Shown here: positions 27,360 to 36,439 of the stretch, piece after piece | Numbering within the stretch: position 1 is the first letter of the stretch | Layout: each line of letters starts with the position of its first letter | Source: Frisingicoccus caecimuris | GTDB taxonomy: Bacteria; Bacillota; Clostridia; Lachnospirales; Lachnospiraceae | NCBI RefSeq assembly: GCF_004340975.1 | Contig: NZ_SLXA01000003.1 | Coordinates: forward strand, 62,001-126,000 | Direction: 5' to 3' | Length of the DNA: 64,000 bases | Program-made: the position numbers and the translations under genes | The notes under the pieces: generated by a model | Seen by the model: the letters and a program-made list of their open reading frames with translations, nothing else | Database searches by the model: none | What the model was told of the DNA's origin: nothing

Positions 27360-28841
27360 ATGAGTAAAACAGAAATCTGTCCGGTACATAAAAAATGCGG
27401 CGGCTGCCGTTATCAGGGCGTACCATACGAAGAACAGTTGAAGATAAAGGAAAAAATGGTGGGAAAGCTGATGGGTAAGTATTGCAAGATTTATCCCATT
27501 GCGGGAATGGAGGACCCGAAACACTACCGGAACAAGGTGCATGCGGTTTTTGACAGGGACAGAAAGGGGAATATTATTTCCGGTGTCTACAAAGAAGGAA
27601 CGCACCAGGTCATCCCGGTAGAATCCTGTATGATTGAGGATGTGCTGGCGGATGAGATCATCGGAACGATACGTAAGCTGGCGAAATCTTTTAAGATTAA
27701 AACATATGATGAGGATACGGGCTATGGTCTGTTGCGTCACGTCCTTGTGAAGAGAGCCTTTGCCACAGGACAGGTGATGGTTGTGATTGTCACGGCTTCT
27801 CCCGTGTTCCCATCCCGAAACAATTTTGTCAAAGCGTTGTTAAAAGAATATCCTCAGATTACGACAATCATTCACAATATAAATGATAAGCGGACGAGTA
27901 TGGTCCTTGGCGAAAGGGAGAAAGTTATATACGGCAAGGGGTATATTGAAGACATGCTCTGCGGTAAAAAATTCCGTATTTCCGCCAAGTCTTTTTATCA
28001 GGTGAATCCGGTTCAAACGGAGATCCTGTATAAAAAGGCGATCGATGCTGCCGGTTTTACCGGAAAAGAATATGTTATTGATGCTTATTGTGGTATCGGT
28101 ACCATTGGTATAGTGGCCAGCGATCATGTGGATACAGTGGTTGGGGTTGAACTGAACCGGGATGCGGTTCGGGATGCCATCGGCAATGCCAAAGCCAATA
28201 ACATTAAAAATATCCGGTTTGTCTGTGAAGACGCGGGAAGATTTATGGTCAGGCTGGCTGACGCGGCCCGACGGGATTCGAGCGTCCGCCTTCCGGATGT
28301 GGTGCTGATGGACCCACCACGGAGCGGCAGCGACGAAGCTTTCTTGAGTTCTCTTGTTAAAATGAGTCCGAAGACGGTTGTTTATGTCTCCTGTAACCCG
28401 GTGACCTTAGAGAGAGATGTTAAATGGCTCGAGGAAAAAGGGTACAAGGCAGAAGGCGTCTGGCCGGTAGATATGTTTCCTTTCACGGAACATGTTGAGA
28501 CGGTAGTACTGCTTTCCCACAAAAAGCCAGACGGACATATCAACGTAAAAGTTGAGTTTGGCGAAGGTGAGGGAAAAGTTCCGCTTGATAATATCGCTAA
28601 AAGAGCGGAAAGTTACAAGCCCAAAGAGCGAGTGACCTACAAAATGATAAAGGAGTACATAGAAGCTAAATACGGCTTCAAAGTACATACCGCATATATC
28701 GCAGAGGTAAAGAGAGATTTAGGCTTGCCAATGTACGATGCTCCTAATGCGGTAGAAGAATTGAAACAGCCGAAGAAACATCCGACGGCGGAGAAAGTGG
28801 AAGCGATAAAGGATGCGTTAAAGCATTATAAAATTATCTAA
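27360..28841 (+). CDS. rlmD: 23S rRNA (uracil-5)-methyltransferase RlmD/RumA with extra C-terminal domain
   Basis: A 493-residue SAM-dependent methyltransferase for 23S rRNA U1939. The N-terminal cysteines CPVHKKCGGCRYQ fit the [4Fe-4S] ligand set of RumA. The SAM pocket is at VIDAYCGIGTIGI, and the catalytic region is LMDPPRSGSDEAF and VYVSCNPVTLERDV, where the nucleophilic Cys lies. The usual enzyme ends soon after HVETVVLLSHKK; here a further 100 residues follow (KVEFGEGEGKV to ALKHYKII). That tail starts just after a 14-bp sequence that recurs three times downstream. ATG at 27360 gives a usable distance to AAAGGA; an in-frame ATG at 27348 would be too close to it. The tail is probably supplied by the inserted element downstream. 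Confidence 0.9.
   Translation: MSKTEICPVHKKCGGCRYQGVPYEEQLKIKEKMVGKLMGKYCKIYPIAGMEDPKHYRNKVHAVFDRDRKGNIISGVYKEGTHQVIPVESCMIEDVLADEIIGTIRKLAKSFKIKTYDEDTGYGLLRHVLVKRAFATGQVMVVIVTASPVFPSRNNFVKALLKEYPQITTIIHNINDKRTSMVLGEREKVIYGKGYIEDMLCGKKFRISAKSFYQVNPVQTEILYKKAIDAAGFTGKEYVIDAYCGIGTIGIVASDHVDTVVGVELNRDAVRDAIGNAKANNIKNIRFVCEDAGRFMVRLADAARRDSSVRLPDVVLMDPPRSGSDEAFLSSLVKMSPKTVVYVSCNPVTLERDVKWLEEKGYKAEGVWPVDMFPFTEHVETVVLLSHKKPDGHINVKVEFGEGEGKVPLDNIAKRAESYKPKERVTYKMIKEYIEAKYGFKVHTAYIAEVKRDLGLPMYDAPNAVEELKQPKKHPTAEKVEAIKDALKHYKII
28491..28504 (+). repeat. rlmD core repeat, copy 1 (inside intact rlmD)
   Basis: CATGTTGAGACGGT, coding HVETV in the intact methyltransferase. It is followed by the type A tail (351 bases from repeat start to stop). 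Confidence 0.8.
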
Positions 28842-28903
28842 AGCGAGAAGATTTGTTATAAATTAAGCTACAAAAATTTTGATAAAAAGATGAGGAAATA
28901 TGT

Positions 28904-30595
28904 ATGGAAAATAATCTGTGTTTAAAAACCGTAAATAATTTATGTCAGTGTTCCTTTTTTGTTCCAGCATATCAAAGGGGGTATCGATGGACAGAACAAG
29001 AAGTATCAGATTTGTTGAATGATATTGATGATTTTAGACCAAGGGAAATTCCTAATAGTGACGAAAAGACATGGTATTGCCTTCAACCACTTGTTGTGAA
29101 AAAGAGGTTGAGTGATGATTATGAATTAATTGATGGTCAGCAACGATTAACAACTGTATACCTTATCCTTTTTTATCTAAATCAGGATTTTGTTGAAAAT
29201 AAAAGGGATTTACTTTTTGAAATTGATTATGAAACTAGGAAAGGGACAAAAGATTTCTTAAAAAAGCCTCAAGAACTTAACGATACAAATATAGATTTTT
29301 ATTATATTAGCAGGGCATACAAAACAATTGAGGAGTGGTTTGAAAAAAAAGATCAAGATTTTGATAAGGGCGCATTTAGATCAAAAATAAAATTTAATAC
29401 AAGGTTTATATGGTATGAAACATCTGAATTAGATACAATACCTGTCTTTTCAAGGCTTAATATTGGAAAAATTAGTTTGACGAATTCTGAACTTATAAAA
29501 GCGTTGTTTTTGAATAGTTCAAATTATGGAAAAGAAGATGCAGATAGAATTCGCCAGCGACAATTTGAAATTGCGGCAGAATGGGATACTATTGAAAATG
29601 GACTTCAAGATGATAGACTTTGGTATTTTCTTAGTGATGTCCAAAAACAAGATAATCGTATTGAATTGATTTTTGATCTTATGTCTGGAGAACAAAAAGC
29701 AGATTCTTATGCGACGTTTAGATTTTTTAATAACAGGATGCAGAAACATGATCAGGAGAATCTTAACCTTAATTGGAAGGAAGTTAAAGACCATTATCAA
29801 CGGTTTGATGAATGGTTTAAAAAGCGAGAATGGTATCATAAAATTGGATTTGTTTTATATGTAAAAATTCTTAGCATTTCAGATTTGTATGAGAATTCAT
29901 ATTCTATGAGTAAAAATGCTTTTTCTGATTATCTGGATAATGCTATAAAAACATATTATAAAAAAACACACCTCACGGAATTACAATATGGTGATAGTAA
30001 AACAAAATCTGTTTTACTACTTTACAATATTATAACCATGCTTAAAAACGATAAAGATAGATCATATTTTCCTTTTGATGCATTTAAAGTAGAGAGATGG
30101 GACATTGAGCATATTGCTTCGCTTAAAGATGCTATTCCTGAGAAAACAGAGAGAAAACAATGGCTTAATGATGTAAAACCATATGTTGATAAAAGTGTTC
30201 CTGGCGGGAAGAATATTTTAAAAAATATAGATTCATGTGATATTTATGATGATACTGAATTTGAACAGTTGTTTGAACAGGTAAATGATCATTTTAATTA
30301 TAAGATAATCAACCAGGAAACAGGAGTGATTGAAGATATTAATGGTATTTCAAATCTTACATTATTGGATTCATTTACAAATAGAAGTTACAAAAATGCC
30401 GTATTTCCAATTAAAAGAAAAACAATAATTGAAAGAGATAAAAGTGGAGGATTTGTACCTTTATGTACGAAAAACACTTTTCTAAAATATTTTAGCGATT
30501 ATCCTCCGAAAATATCGTTTTGGACAGAGGATGATCGACAAAAATATGAGGATGATTTGGCAATGGTATTAAACCAATACATGGAGGTTGAATAA
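28904..30595 (+). CDS. DUF262 (GmrSD-like) protein, first of a pair
   Basis: A 563-residue protein. The N-terminal DUF262 domain has FFVPAYQRGYRW and the hallmark DGQQRLTTVYL (D77-L87), a ParB/Srx-like NTP-binding and hydrolysing fold. The C-terminal part has WDIEHIASLKDA (near 400) and NLTLLDSFTNRSYKNAVFP, which fits a DUF1524 HNH-type nuclease although the usual second catalytic residues are less clear. DUF262-DUF1524 proteins include the type IV enzyme GmrSD and SspE, which restrict phage DNA carrying modified bases. ATG at 28904 is preceded by GATGAGG. The next gene, also DUF262, starts 1 base after its stop, so they form one unit. Target and trigger are unknown. Confidence 0.85.
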   Translation: MENNLCLKTVNNLCQCSFFVPAYQRGYRWTEQEVSDLLNDIDDFRPREIPNSDEKTWYCLQPLVVKKRLSDDYELIDGQQRLTTVYLILFYLNQDFVENKRDLLFEIDYETRKGTKDFLKKPQELNDTNIDFYYISRAYKTIEEWFEKKDQDFDKGAFRSKIKFNTRFIWYETSELDTIPVFSRLNIGKISLTNSELIKALFLNSSNYGKEDADRIRQRQFEIAAEWDTIENGLQDDRLWYFLSDVQKQDNRIELIFDLMSGEQKADSYATFRFFNNRMQKHDQENLNLNWKEVKDHYQRFDEWFKKREWYHKIGFVLYVKILSISDLYENSYSMSKNAFSDYLDNAIKTYYKKTHLTELQYGDSKTKSVLLLYNIITMLKNDKDRSYFPFDAFKVERWDIEHIASLKDAIPEKTERKQWLNDVKPYVDKSVPGGKNILKNIDSCDIYDDTEFEQLFEQVNDHFNYKIINQETGVIEDINGISNLTLLDSFTNRSYKNAVFPIKRKTIIERDKSGGFVPLCTKNTFLKYFSDYPPKISFWTEDDRQKYEDDLAMVLNQYMEVE

Positions 30596-30596
30596 T

Positions 30597-32606
30597 ATGG
30601 AAAAGGAATCAAAAAATGCATCAAATCTTTCGTTTTGGAAATTGATAAATAAGTTTCGGATTGAAATACCTATCATACAAAGAGACTACGCTCAAGGGAG
30701 AGAAGAACATAAAACTGTACGAGTTAATTTTCTTTTGGCAATAAAAAATGCTATTTTAAATTCTCAGGAATTAAACCTGGATTTTATATACGGAAATGTA
30801 GTAAATGAAAACAATGAAAAGTTATCTATTTTTCAACCGTTAGATGGACAACAACGATTGACGACTTTGTATTTGTTACATTGGTATGCATACAAGAAGG
30901 AACTTGATGAGAATAAAAAGATAAATGAAATACTGTCACATTTTACATATGAAACAAGAATTTCTTCAAGAGAATTTTGCCGAGAATTAGTTGTGCAACC
31001 TATAAATTTTGATAATGGAGATGAATCTATAAGAGAAATTATTGAAGACTCTAACTGGTTCTTTTTGTCATGGAAACAGGATAGCACCATTCGAGCTATG
31101 TTAAAAACAATTGATGATATTCATCATGAATTCAAGGATATACCTAATTTATGGGAATTATTAACCAAAAAGAATATAATTACTTTTTACTATTTAATAT
31201 TGGAAGATTTCGGATTATCAGATGATTTGTATATAAAAATGAATGCTCGTGGACGATTATTGACTCCGTTTGAAAATTTAAAAGCGGAATTACAGTCAAA
31301 GATTCTTCGGCATAAGTGGGAAGAAGGAAAAAAAGTTGCCGATTGTTTTTCTTTAAAAATAGATACATATTGGACCGACTTTATATGGAATAATTTCCAA
31401 TATGAACATAGCGTGGATATATCACACATGAGATTGATTTCAACACTTGTGATGACAAATGCGGCATTAGGAAAACTTGCAGTAAAACCAGAGCAGAGAA
31501 ATGAAATTATTCAAAGAACACAAGAAGATTCTTTTGCAAGGAATTTAGTAGACTATATTAATGAAGATACTTTCAATTATATATGTATTTGTTATGAATT
31601 GTATAGCACAATAGATTTACAAATATTGAACATACCTTTTTGTTTATGGCGGCATGCACCTAAAAAGAGTATTACCCATGAGGTATTAATTGAGGGAAGT
31701 AATCCTAGAACTGCAACATCGTCTTATACTCATAAAGTTATTTTCTTTGCGCAAACGGAATACTTGATACATTGTGGGAGTTTGTTTGACCAAACTAGTT
31801 TTGAGGATTGGATTAGGGTAGTGCGTAATATTGTTTCACGTGGTGATATTGATTCTGATGGAAAAAGACCCGATATTGTTAGAAGCCCAGATACATTCGT
31901 AGGTGCAATTAATTTAGTACATGAATTGTCTTCGGGATGTTCTAATATATATGAGTATTTATCAACTACTCCTGTTAAATCTACATTTGCAAAAGAACAA
32001 ATCAAGGAAGAAATTGTGAAAGCGAATATAATTCAGGAATATCCACAATATAAAGAATTGCTCTTCAAAATTGAAGATAATGAATTGTTAAGAGGTCGCA
32101 TCACATTTGCATTACAATGTGCAGGATATAATGGAGATATCAATAGTATAGAGTGGGATATTTTGCGGAAAGTTTGTAATGTATTTAGTGACTATTTTAA
32201 TAGTGAAGATAAACTTACTGATGAATTAAGAAGAACCATGCTTACAATTGAAGTAGATGGGAAATATGAATTTTATCATTACTGGTGGTCTTATTGGAAT
32301 GTTGGACAAGCTGTTAAACGTAAATTGTTTGTTCAATTTAGAGAAATAGAGTATTTCATCGGGAGTGATTATAAAGAGTATTTTAAGAAATTGGTATTAT
32401 TGCTCACTGAAAAAACATATGATGAAATTTTAAGGGAATTTATTTTCCCAAAGGATATGCCTAATTGGAAAAGGCGATTAATTAAGGAAGAGACTTTATT
32501 AAGTGGAACTTCAAAATATATTGCCATCCCAGATGATAATTCATTTTGCTATTTGCTTAAAAGTAGACGTCCACGTGATATAGATGGTGGAACAAAAATA
32601 GAATAA
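30597..32606 (+). CDS. DUF262 (GmrSD-like) protein, second of a pair
   Basis: A 669-residue protein with an N-terminal DUF262 domain: IEIPIIQRDYAQGR near residue 23 and DGQQRLTTLYLLHWYA (from D83). DLYIKMNARGRLLTPFENLKAE near 205-226 is the conserved second block of such proteins. The C-terminal half is helical and does not show a clear HNH motif, so this subunit may sense or regulate while its partner cuts. ATG at 30597 is preferred over an upstream TTG because GGAGGTTG in the end of the first gene is well placed. The tight coupling of two different DUF262 proteins suggests a two-component restriction or abortive-infection unit. Confidence 0.82.
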   Translation: MEKESKNASNLSFWKLINKFRIEIPIIQRDYAQGREEHKTVRVNFLLAIKNAILNSQELNLDFIYGNVVNENNEKLSIFQPLDGQQRLTTLYLLHWYAYKKELDENKKINEILSHFTYETRISSREFCRELVVQPINFDNGDESIREIIEDSNWFFLSWKQDSTIRAMLKTIDDIHHEFKDIPNLWELLTKKNIITFYYLILEDFGLSDDLYIKMNARGRLLTPFENLKAELQSKILRHKWEEGKKVADCFSLKIDTYWTDFIWNNFQYEHSVDISHMRLISTLVMTNAALGKLAVKPEQRNEIIQRTQEDSFARNLVDYINEDTFNYICICYELYSTIDLQILNIPFCLWRHAPKKSITHEVLIEGSNPRTATSSYTHKVIFFAQTEYLIHCGSLFDQTSFEDWIRVVRNIVSRGDIDSDGKRPDIVRSPDTFVGAINLVHELSSGCSNIYEYLSTTPVKSTFAKEQIKEEIVKANIIQEYPQYKELLFKIEDNELLRGRITFALQCAGYNGDINSIEWDILRKVCNVFSDYFNSEDKLTDELRRTMLTIEVDGKYEFYHYWWSYWNVGQAVKRKLFVQFREIEYFIGSDYKEYFKKLVLLLTEKTYDEILREFIFPKDMPNWKRRLIKEETLLSGTSKYIAIPDDNSFCYLLKSRRPRDIDGGTKIE

Positions 32607-32642
32607 TATGAAATTTAAGAGTATAATTAGGTTAATCGTAAG

Positions 32643-32669
32643 AATTTTGCATCAGTGTGGTGCAAAATT
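32643..32669 (+). terminator. Hairpin after the DUF262 pair
   Basis: AATTTTGCA pairs with TGCAAAATT (9 bp) around a 9-base loop, 36 bases after the second DUF262 gene. Weak T run, so termination is probable but not certain. Confidence 0.45.
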
Positions 32670-32777
32670 GATGAAATCTATATTTTGTTAGAAAAGGGAC
32701 GCACGAGCAGTATTAGTACTGTATAAATATTGCCCATATTTCCATGATTTTGTGGGGATATGTTCTGATTTGGTACT

Positions 32778-32791
32778 CATGTTGAGACGGT
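32778..32791 (+). repeat. rlmD core repeat, copy 2
   Basis: A perfect copy of CATGTTGAGACGGT. Sequence to its left has no likeness to rlmD; to its right comes a different rlmD tail (type B). Confidence 0.8.
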
Positions 32792-33089
32792 GTGTTTATT
32801 GTCCAAACTAAAATCGACTCAGCATATTGAAGTTGAGCTGGATATGGACGAGCTGGATTTGACCGATGCGGAGAAGAAAGCTATCTATCAAGAGATCAAG
32901 GATTATGTGCTGGAGCATACCGGCTTGAAGGTCAGTAGCCTGTATATCGCACAGGTGAAACAGAAGTGCGGTATCATCGAGCGTGAGAATTATAATAAGC
33001 CGAAGTCTGAAGATGTCAAGCAACCGCAATGCCCGCCGGAGAAGGAAAAGGCGATTATGAAAGCGTTGAAACATTTTGCAATGATATAG
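32778..33089 (+). pseudogene. Orphan rlmD C-terminal tail, type B
   Basis: In frame it reads HVETVCLLSKLKSTQHI and then a 90-residue domain ending ALKHFAMI. The domain parallels the tail of the intact RlmD: an amphipathic helix, YVLEHTGLKVSSLYIAQVK against YIEAKYGFKVHTAYIAEVK, and a final PPEKEKAIMKALKHF. It lacks the methyltransferase core. A GTG at 32790 could start it but no convincing ribosome site is present. Best read as the 3' end of rlmD displaced by insertion. Confidence 0.65.
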
Positions 33090-33118
33090 ATGGGTGTCTA
33101 CAAGTAATCCTGCATCGC

Positions 33119-33232
33119 ATGATTTACAAATCCTTTTATGCAGGTGCTCTCAGCATAATTCCAAAAGGAAATTTTGTTGGAGAAATTGACGTTAATCCTA
33201 CGTTCCATTACAATGAAAACAAGCGAGAATAG
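33119..33232 (+). pseudogene. Short relic ending just before the hypothetical gene
   Basis: A 37-residue frame ending NPTFHYNENKRE stops 12 bases before the next gene's ATG. It has no ribosome site of its own and looks like the tail of a longer upstream partner of that gene. Family not recognised. Confidence 0.3.
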
Positions 33233-33244
33233 GGGGAATTGTTT

Positions 33245-33979
33245 ATGACTGAATATTTTAATATATGTGGAACACGCATTGCCATCTCTGCAATCAAGGA
33301 TTTTCGGACGATCCAAGTGGAATTTATTTTCCGTCCGGTGTTTCGTGAATCCAAGAAGTTATTGATGTCGGCAATATCGGGAAAGAAATATGAATTTGCT
33401 TACATGGAGCCTTATGCAGCCATTATCGGACAACAGGGTCACAAGTCTGAGTTGGGCGAATATAAGGCGAAAACATTCAAAGAAGCATTGGGAAAAGACA
33501 TTAGTGGTGCAGTCATTTATACAATTGCGGACAAATTGAAGTTAAAAGCCTTTAAGCGACAAAAGTATCAATGTGTCAATCTTGCGGGAAGAGCATTTAC
33601 GGCATATCTTGATGACATACCAGCTAAGATGCTGTGGGATGACGGAAGAACAGCGGAGGTCTATAAAGAGGACAAGTTATACGCTGAATTGAATGAAATA
33701 ACGACTCCTGGCGTTGAATACATTACCGCACTTGTTATTAAAGCGAATGACGCATTTTGCTTCTATGGCAATGGGATACAAGTTGCAGACGCTATATATG
33801 AGTTCGAGAGGCTGAGACGGGAGCAGGAAGCGTTTTTGAATGATAAGAAACAAAAGAAAATTGGAAGTTCAGAAAAGAAAGCCTTACCACTGTTTTCTAC
33901 ATTTCATATACCAGGAAAGAATATAGAGAAAAAAGAGAATGACTATTCAGAGCAAAGTAGTAACACATGGGATGAATGA
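33245..33979 (+). CDS. Hypothetical protein of clostridial accessory regions
   Basis: A 244-residue, probably cytosolic protein with no membrane segment. It has a mixed alpha/beta start (IFRPVFRESKKLL), a central basic stretch near KLKLKAFKRQKYQCVNLAGR, and a charged, low-complexity C-terminus from about residue 195. I know of no function for it and see no catalytic motif. ATG at 33245 is chosen because AGGGGG lies 8 bases upstream. It sits in the second cargo block between the type B tail and rhuM. Confidence 0.6.
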   Translation: MTEYFNICGTRIAISAIKDFRTIQVEFIFRPVFRESKKLLMSAISGKKYEFAYMEPYAAIIGQQGHKSELGEYKAKTFKEALGKDISGAVIYTIADKLKLKAFKRQKYQCVNLAGRAFTAYLDDIPAKMLWDDGRTAEVYKEDKLYAELNEITTPGVEYITALVIKANDAFCFYGNGIQVADAIYEFERLRREQEAFLNDKKQKKIGSSEKKALPLFSTFHIPGKNIEKKENDYSEQSSNTWDE

Positions 33980-34021
33980 CTTCATATAAATAAAAACTTC
34001 AATAAATAAGGAGATACTTAT

Positions 34022-34174
34022 ATGTGCGTACAAGATAACGAAAAGGGACTGCTTAATGCCATAGCTGCAGCCAAGCAGTATGTTAATTGTTTGTTGATTT
34101 TAGAGCGGCATAATGGTAGAATCAAAAAGAACATATATTCGGATTTCCTGGAGGGCTGTAAATCAGTAGAATGA
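34022..34174 (+). CDS. Small hypothetical protein (50 residues)
   Basis: ATG at 34022 has a good ribosome site (AAGGAG, 8 bases upstream) and runs 50 codons to TGA. The product has a helical hydrophobic centre (LLNAIAAAKQYVNCLLILE) and a basic end. It lies 16 bases before rhuM, on the same strand, and could be its small partner. Family not recognised. Confidence 0.5.
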   Translation: MCVQDNEKGLLNAIAAAKQYVNCLLILERHNGRIKKNIYSDFLEGCKSVE

Positions 34175-34190
34175 TAGGAGAAATGCATGC

Positions 34191-35213
34191 ATGGTGGGGA
34201 ATAAAAAAGACAATTCCAATATCTTAGGGAGCGAAATCATCATTTACCAAACGGAGGATGGGCATACAAAAATTGATGTTAAGTTTGAAGATGAGAGTGT
34301 TTGGCTTACGCAGGCGCAATTATGTGAGCTTTATCAAACCAGCAAATCTAATATCAGTGAGCATATCAAGCATATTTTTGAAGAAGGAGAACTGGAAGAA
34401 GATTCAGTTGTTCGGAAATTCCGAACAACTGCGGCTGATGGAAAAAACTATAATACAACACACTATAATCTTGACATGATTATTTCTCTTGGATATAGAG
34501 TAAAATCTAAAATTGCTACTAATTTCCGTCGGTGGGCTACTGAACGTTTGAAAGAGTATATGATAAAAGGCTTTACGATGGATGATGAACGGCTGAAAAA
34601 TCTGGGTGGCGGTAATTATTGGAAAGAGTTATTAGACCGTATTCGGGATATCCGTTCATCTGAAAAAGTTATGTACCGACAGGTGCTTGATCTTTATGCA
34701 ACAAGTGTTGACTATAATCCCAAGAGTAGTGAATCCATTGCGTTTTTTAAAATGGTGCAAAATAAATTACATTATGCAGCACACGGACATACAGCGGCAG
34801 AAGTTATATATGAGCGTGCGGATGCCAGTCAGCCTTTTATGGGATTAAAAAGTTTTTCTGGTGATTTTCCTGTATTGAAAGATGTCAGTATTGCAAAAAA
34901 TTATCTCAATGATGAAGAGTTAAAAATCCTAAATAATATTGTATCGGGATATTTTGATTTTGCGGAGATTCAAGCTATGCGTCACAATCCTATGTATATG
35001 GCAGATTATGTGGAACACCTTGATAATGTTTTAAAAACTACAGGAGAAAAGGTGTTGCAGGAAGCTGGAACGATTAGTCATACACAGGCAATCGAAAAAG
35101 CAACAGAAGAGTATAGGAAATATCAGGCACAGAACTTGTCGCCGGTTGAAAAAGAATATTTGGAAAGTATTAAAAATATTCAGAGTACAGTGAAGAAAAA
35201 AAGTAAGAATTAA
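34191..35213 (+). CDS. RhuM family protein
   Basis: A 340-residue protein matching the RhuM family, first named on a Salmonella pathogenicity island and common in genomic islands. The N-terminal part (VWLTQAQLCELYQTSKSNISEHI, near 36-58) is a DNA-binding-like helix-turn-helix, followed by YNLDMIISLGYRVKS and FRRWATERLKEYMIKGF. The C-terminal half has the conserved KLHYAAHGHTAAEVIYERAD near 198-217, a His-rich motif like that in Fic/DOC-related proteins. Role unknown; context suggests toxin or defence. AGGAG lies 10 bases upstream of the ATG. It ends 27 bases before the third core repeat. Confidence 0.85.
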   Translation: MVGNKKDNSNILGSEIIIYQTEDGHTKIDVKFEDESVWLTQAQLCELYQTSKSNISEHIKHIFEEGELEEDSVVRKFRTTAADGKNYNTTHYNLDMIISLGYRVKSKIATNFRRWATERLKEYMIKGFTMDDERLKNLGGGNYWKELLDRIRDIRSSEKVMYRQVLDLYATSVDYNPKSSESIAFFKMVQNKLHYAAHGHTAAEVIYERADASQPFMGLKSFSGDFPVLKDVSIAKNYLNDEELKILNNIVSGYFDFAEIQAMRHNPMYMADYVEHLDNVLKTTGEKVLQEAGTISHTQAIEKATEEYRKYQAQNLSPVEKEYLESIKNIQSTVKKKSKN

Positions 35214-35240
35214 CAGGAAATAAGTTTGGACAACGATAAT

Positions 35241-35254
35241 CATGTTGAGACGGT
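35241..35254 (+). repeat. rlmD core repeat, copy 3
   Basis: A perfect copy of CATGTTGAGACGGT, unrelated to rlmD on its left side and followed on its right by a tail very like that of the intact gene. Confidence 0.8.
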
Positions 35255-35591
35255 TGTAATGCTTTCCCACAAAAAAACCGATAGTGTAATCAACGTAAAA
35301 GAGGAGTTTGGCGTGGGTGAGGGCAAAGTGCCGCTTGATAATATCGCCAAGAGAGCCGAAGCGTACAAGCCGAAAGAGCGAGTGACCTACAAAATGGTTA
35401 AGGAGTACATAGAAGCAAAATATGGCTTCAAAGTGCATACCGCATATATCGCAGAGGTAAAAAGAGATTTGGGCTTGCTGATGTACGATGCTCCTAATGC
35501 GGTAGAGGAATTGAAACAGCCGAGAAAGCATCCGACTCCAGAGAAGGTTGAAGCAACAAAGGATGCATTGAAGCATTTTGAGGTAATTTAA
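35241..35591 (+). pseudogene. Orphan rlmD C-terminal tail, type A
   Basis: From repeat to stop this is 351 bases, the same length as 28491-28841 in the intact rlmD, and most bases are identical by eye without gaps. It encodes HVETVVMLSHKK and the full 100-residue domain ending ALKHFEVI. An upstream TTG at 35226 keeps the frame open but has no good ribosome site and no methyltransferase core. I read it as the former 3' end of rlmD, displaced by a later insertion. Confidence 0.7.
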
Positions 35592-35599
35592 TAATGATG

Positions 35600-35635
35600 A
35601 GCGTATCATAAAAACAGTGGTACGCTTATTTTTTT
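35600..35635 (+). terminator. Rho-independent terminator after orphan tail
   Basis: AGCGTA (35600-35605) pairs with TACGCT (35621-35626) and is followed by T-rich sequence with seven T at 35629-35635. That the rlmD-type tail still carries its own terminator fits it being a true former gene end. Confidence 0.65.
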
Positions 35636-35745
35636 ACATATTTGTCTTTTCGTTGACCAATATTTTATTTGGTTATAAAAGCGGAGGACAGATTTTGTAC
35701 TAAACTGCCTAATTGATACAATTGAAAGCGTTCACTTTGCTATTA

Positions 35746-35774
35746 TTGACTTAAAGAGAAAAATCAAATATAAT
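35746..35774 (+). promoter_or_regulatory. Sigma-A promoter of the abiE operon
   Basis: TTGACT (35746-35751), 17-base spacer, TATAAT (35769-35774), followed by a 55-base leader to abiEi. Confidence 0.75.
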
Positions 35775-35830
35775 ATAGTAAAGTGCCCAATCATTGATTT
35801 AATTAGGGGCGATTAAATAGAGGTGAAGAT

Positions 35831-36439
35831 ATGCTTCAGAATAAAGATATTGAGACACTGAGAATGTTGTTTAGCAGTCATAATTATGTTATGACTACTG
35901 CTGAACTTACAGCTTCAAAGTTATACTATGCAGATATAAAACAACTTTTAGACGAAGGATTGATTGAAAGAGTCAGGCGAGGTTACTATCACTGGACTCA
36001 AGATTATGGAGAAAGTGAAGTTGTCATTATCAATCGATTGTTTCCCGATGCAGTGCTCTGTATGGAGACTGCCCTATTCTATTATAGATACAGTGACAGA
36101 AATCCTGCTGAATGGAACTTTGCAATAGATAAAAATGTCTCTAAGCGGCGAACAAAAATCGATTATCCGTTTATAAAGGCATATCGTGTAGAGTCAGAGT
36201 TGGTTACGCTGGGCGAAACCGAAGGTGAAATTGATTTCCACAAAGTCCGCATTTATGACCGTGACCGTACTATTTGCGATGTGCTGCGAAATATGAACAA
36301 GATGGATAAGGAGGTTTTTAATAAAGCAGTACAGGGCTATGTTAAAGACCCGAAAAAGAATATACCGAATCTTATAGAATATGCGAAGGTTTTGCGTGTT
36401 CAAACGCGTGTAAAAGAATTAATTGGAGTGTGGTTGTAA
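35831..36439 (+). CDS. abiEi: AbiEi-type antitoxin (type IV TA system)
   Basis: A 202-residue protein with an N-terminal winged helix (MTTAELTASKLYYADIKQLLDEGLIERVRRGYY in part, residues about 20-52) and the C-terminal AbiEi antitoxin domain with RTICDVLRN near 148. In type IV systems AbiEi represses its own operon through the winged helix and counteracts AbiEii without stable binding. The stop overlaps the toxin start by one base. AbiE systems cause abortive infection against phages and stabilise mobile DNA. Confidence 0.88.
   Translation: MLQNKDIETLRMLFSSHNYVMTTAELTASKLYYADIKQLLDEGLIERVRRGYYHWTQDYGESEVVIINRLFPDAVLCMETALFYYRYSDRNPAEWNFAIDKNVSKRRTKIDYPFIKAYRVESELVTLGETEGEIDFHKVRIYDRDRTICDVLRNMNKMDKEVFNKAVQGYVKDPKKNIPNLIEYAKVLRVQTRVKELIGVWL

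Noticed and set aside
33119-33232. An intact 37-residue peptide gene
   Set aside because: No ribosome site, and the frame reads as the tail of a longer lost gene; kept only as a low-confidence relic.
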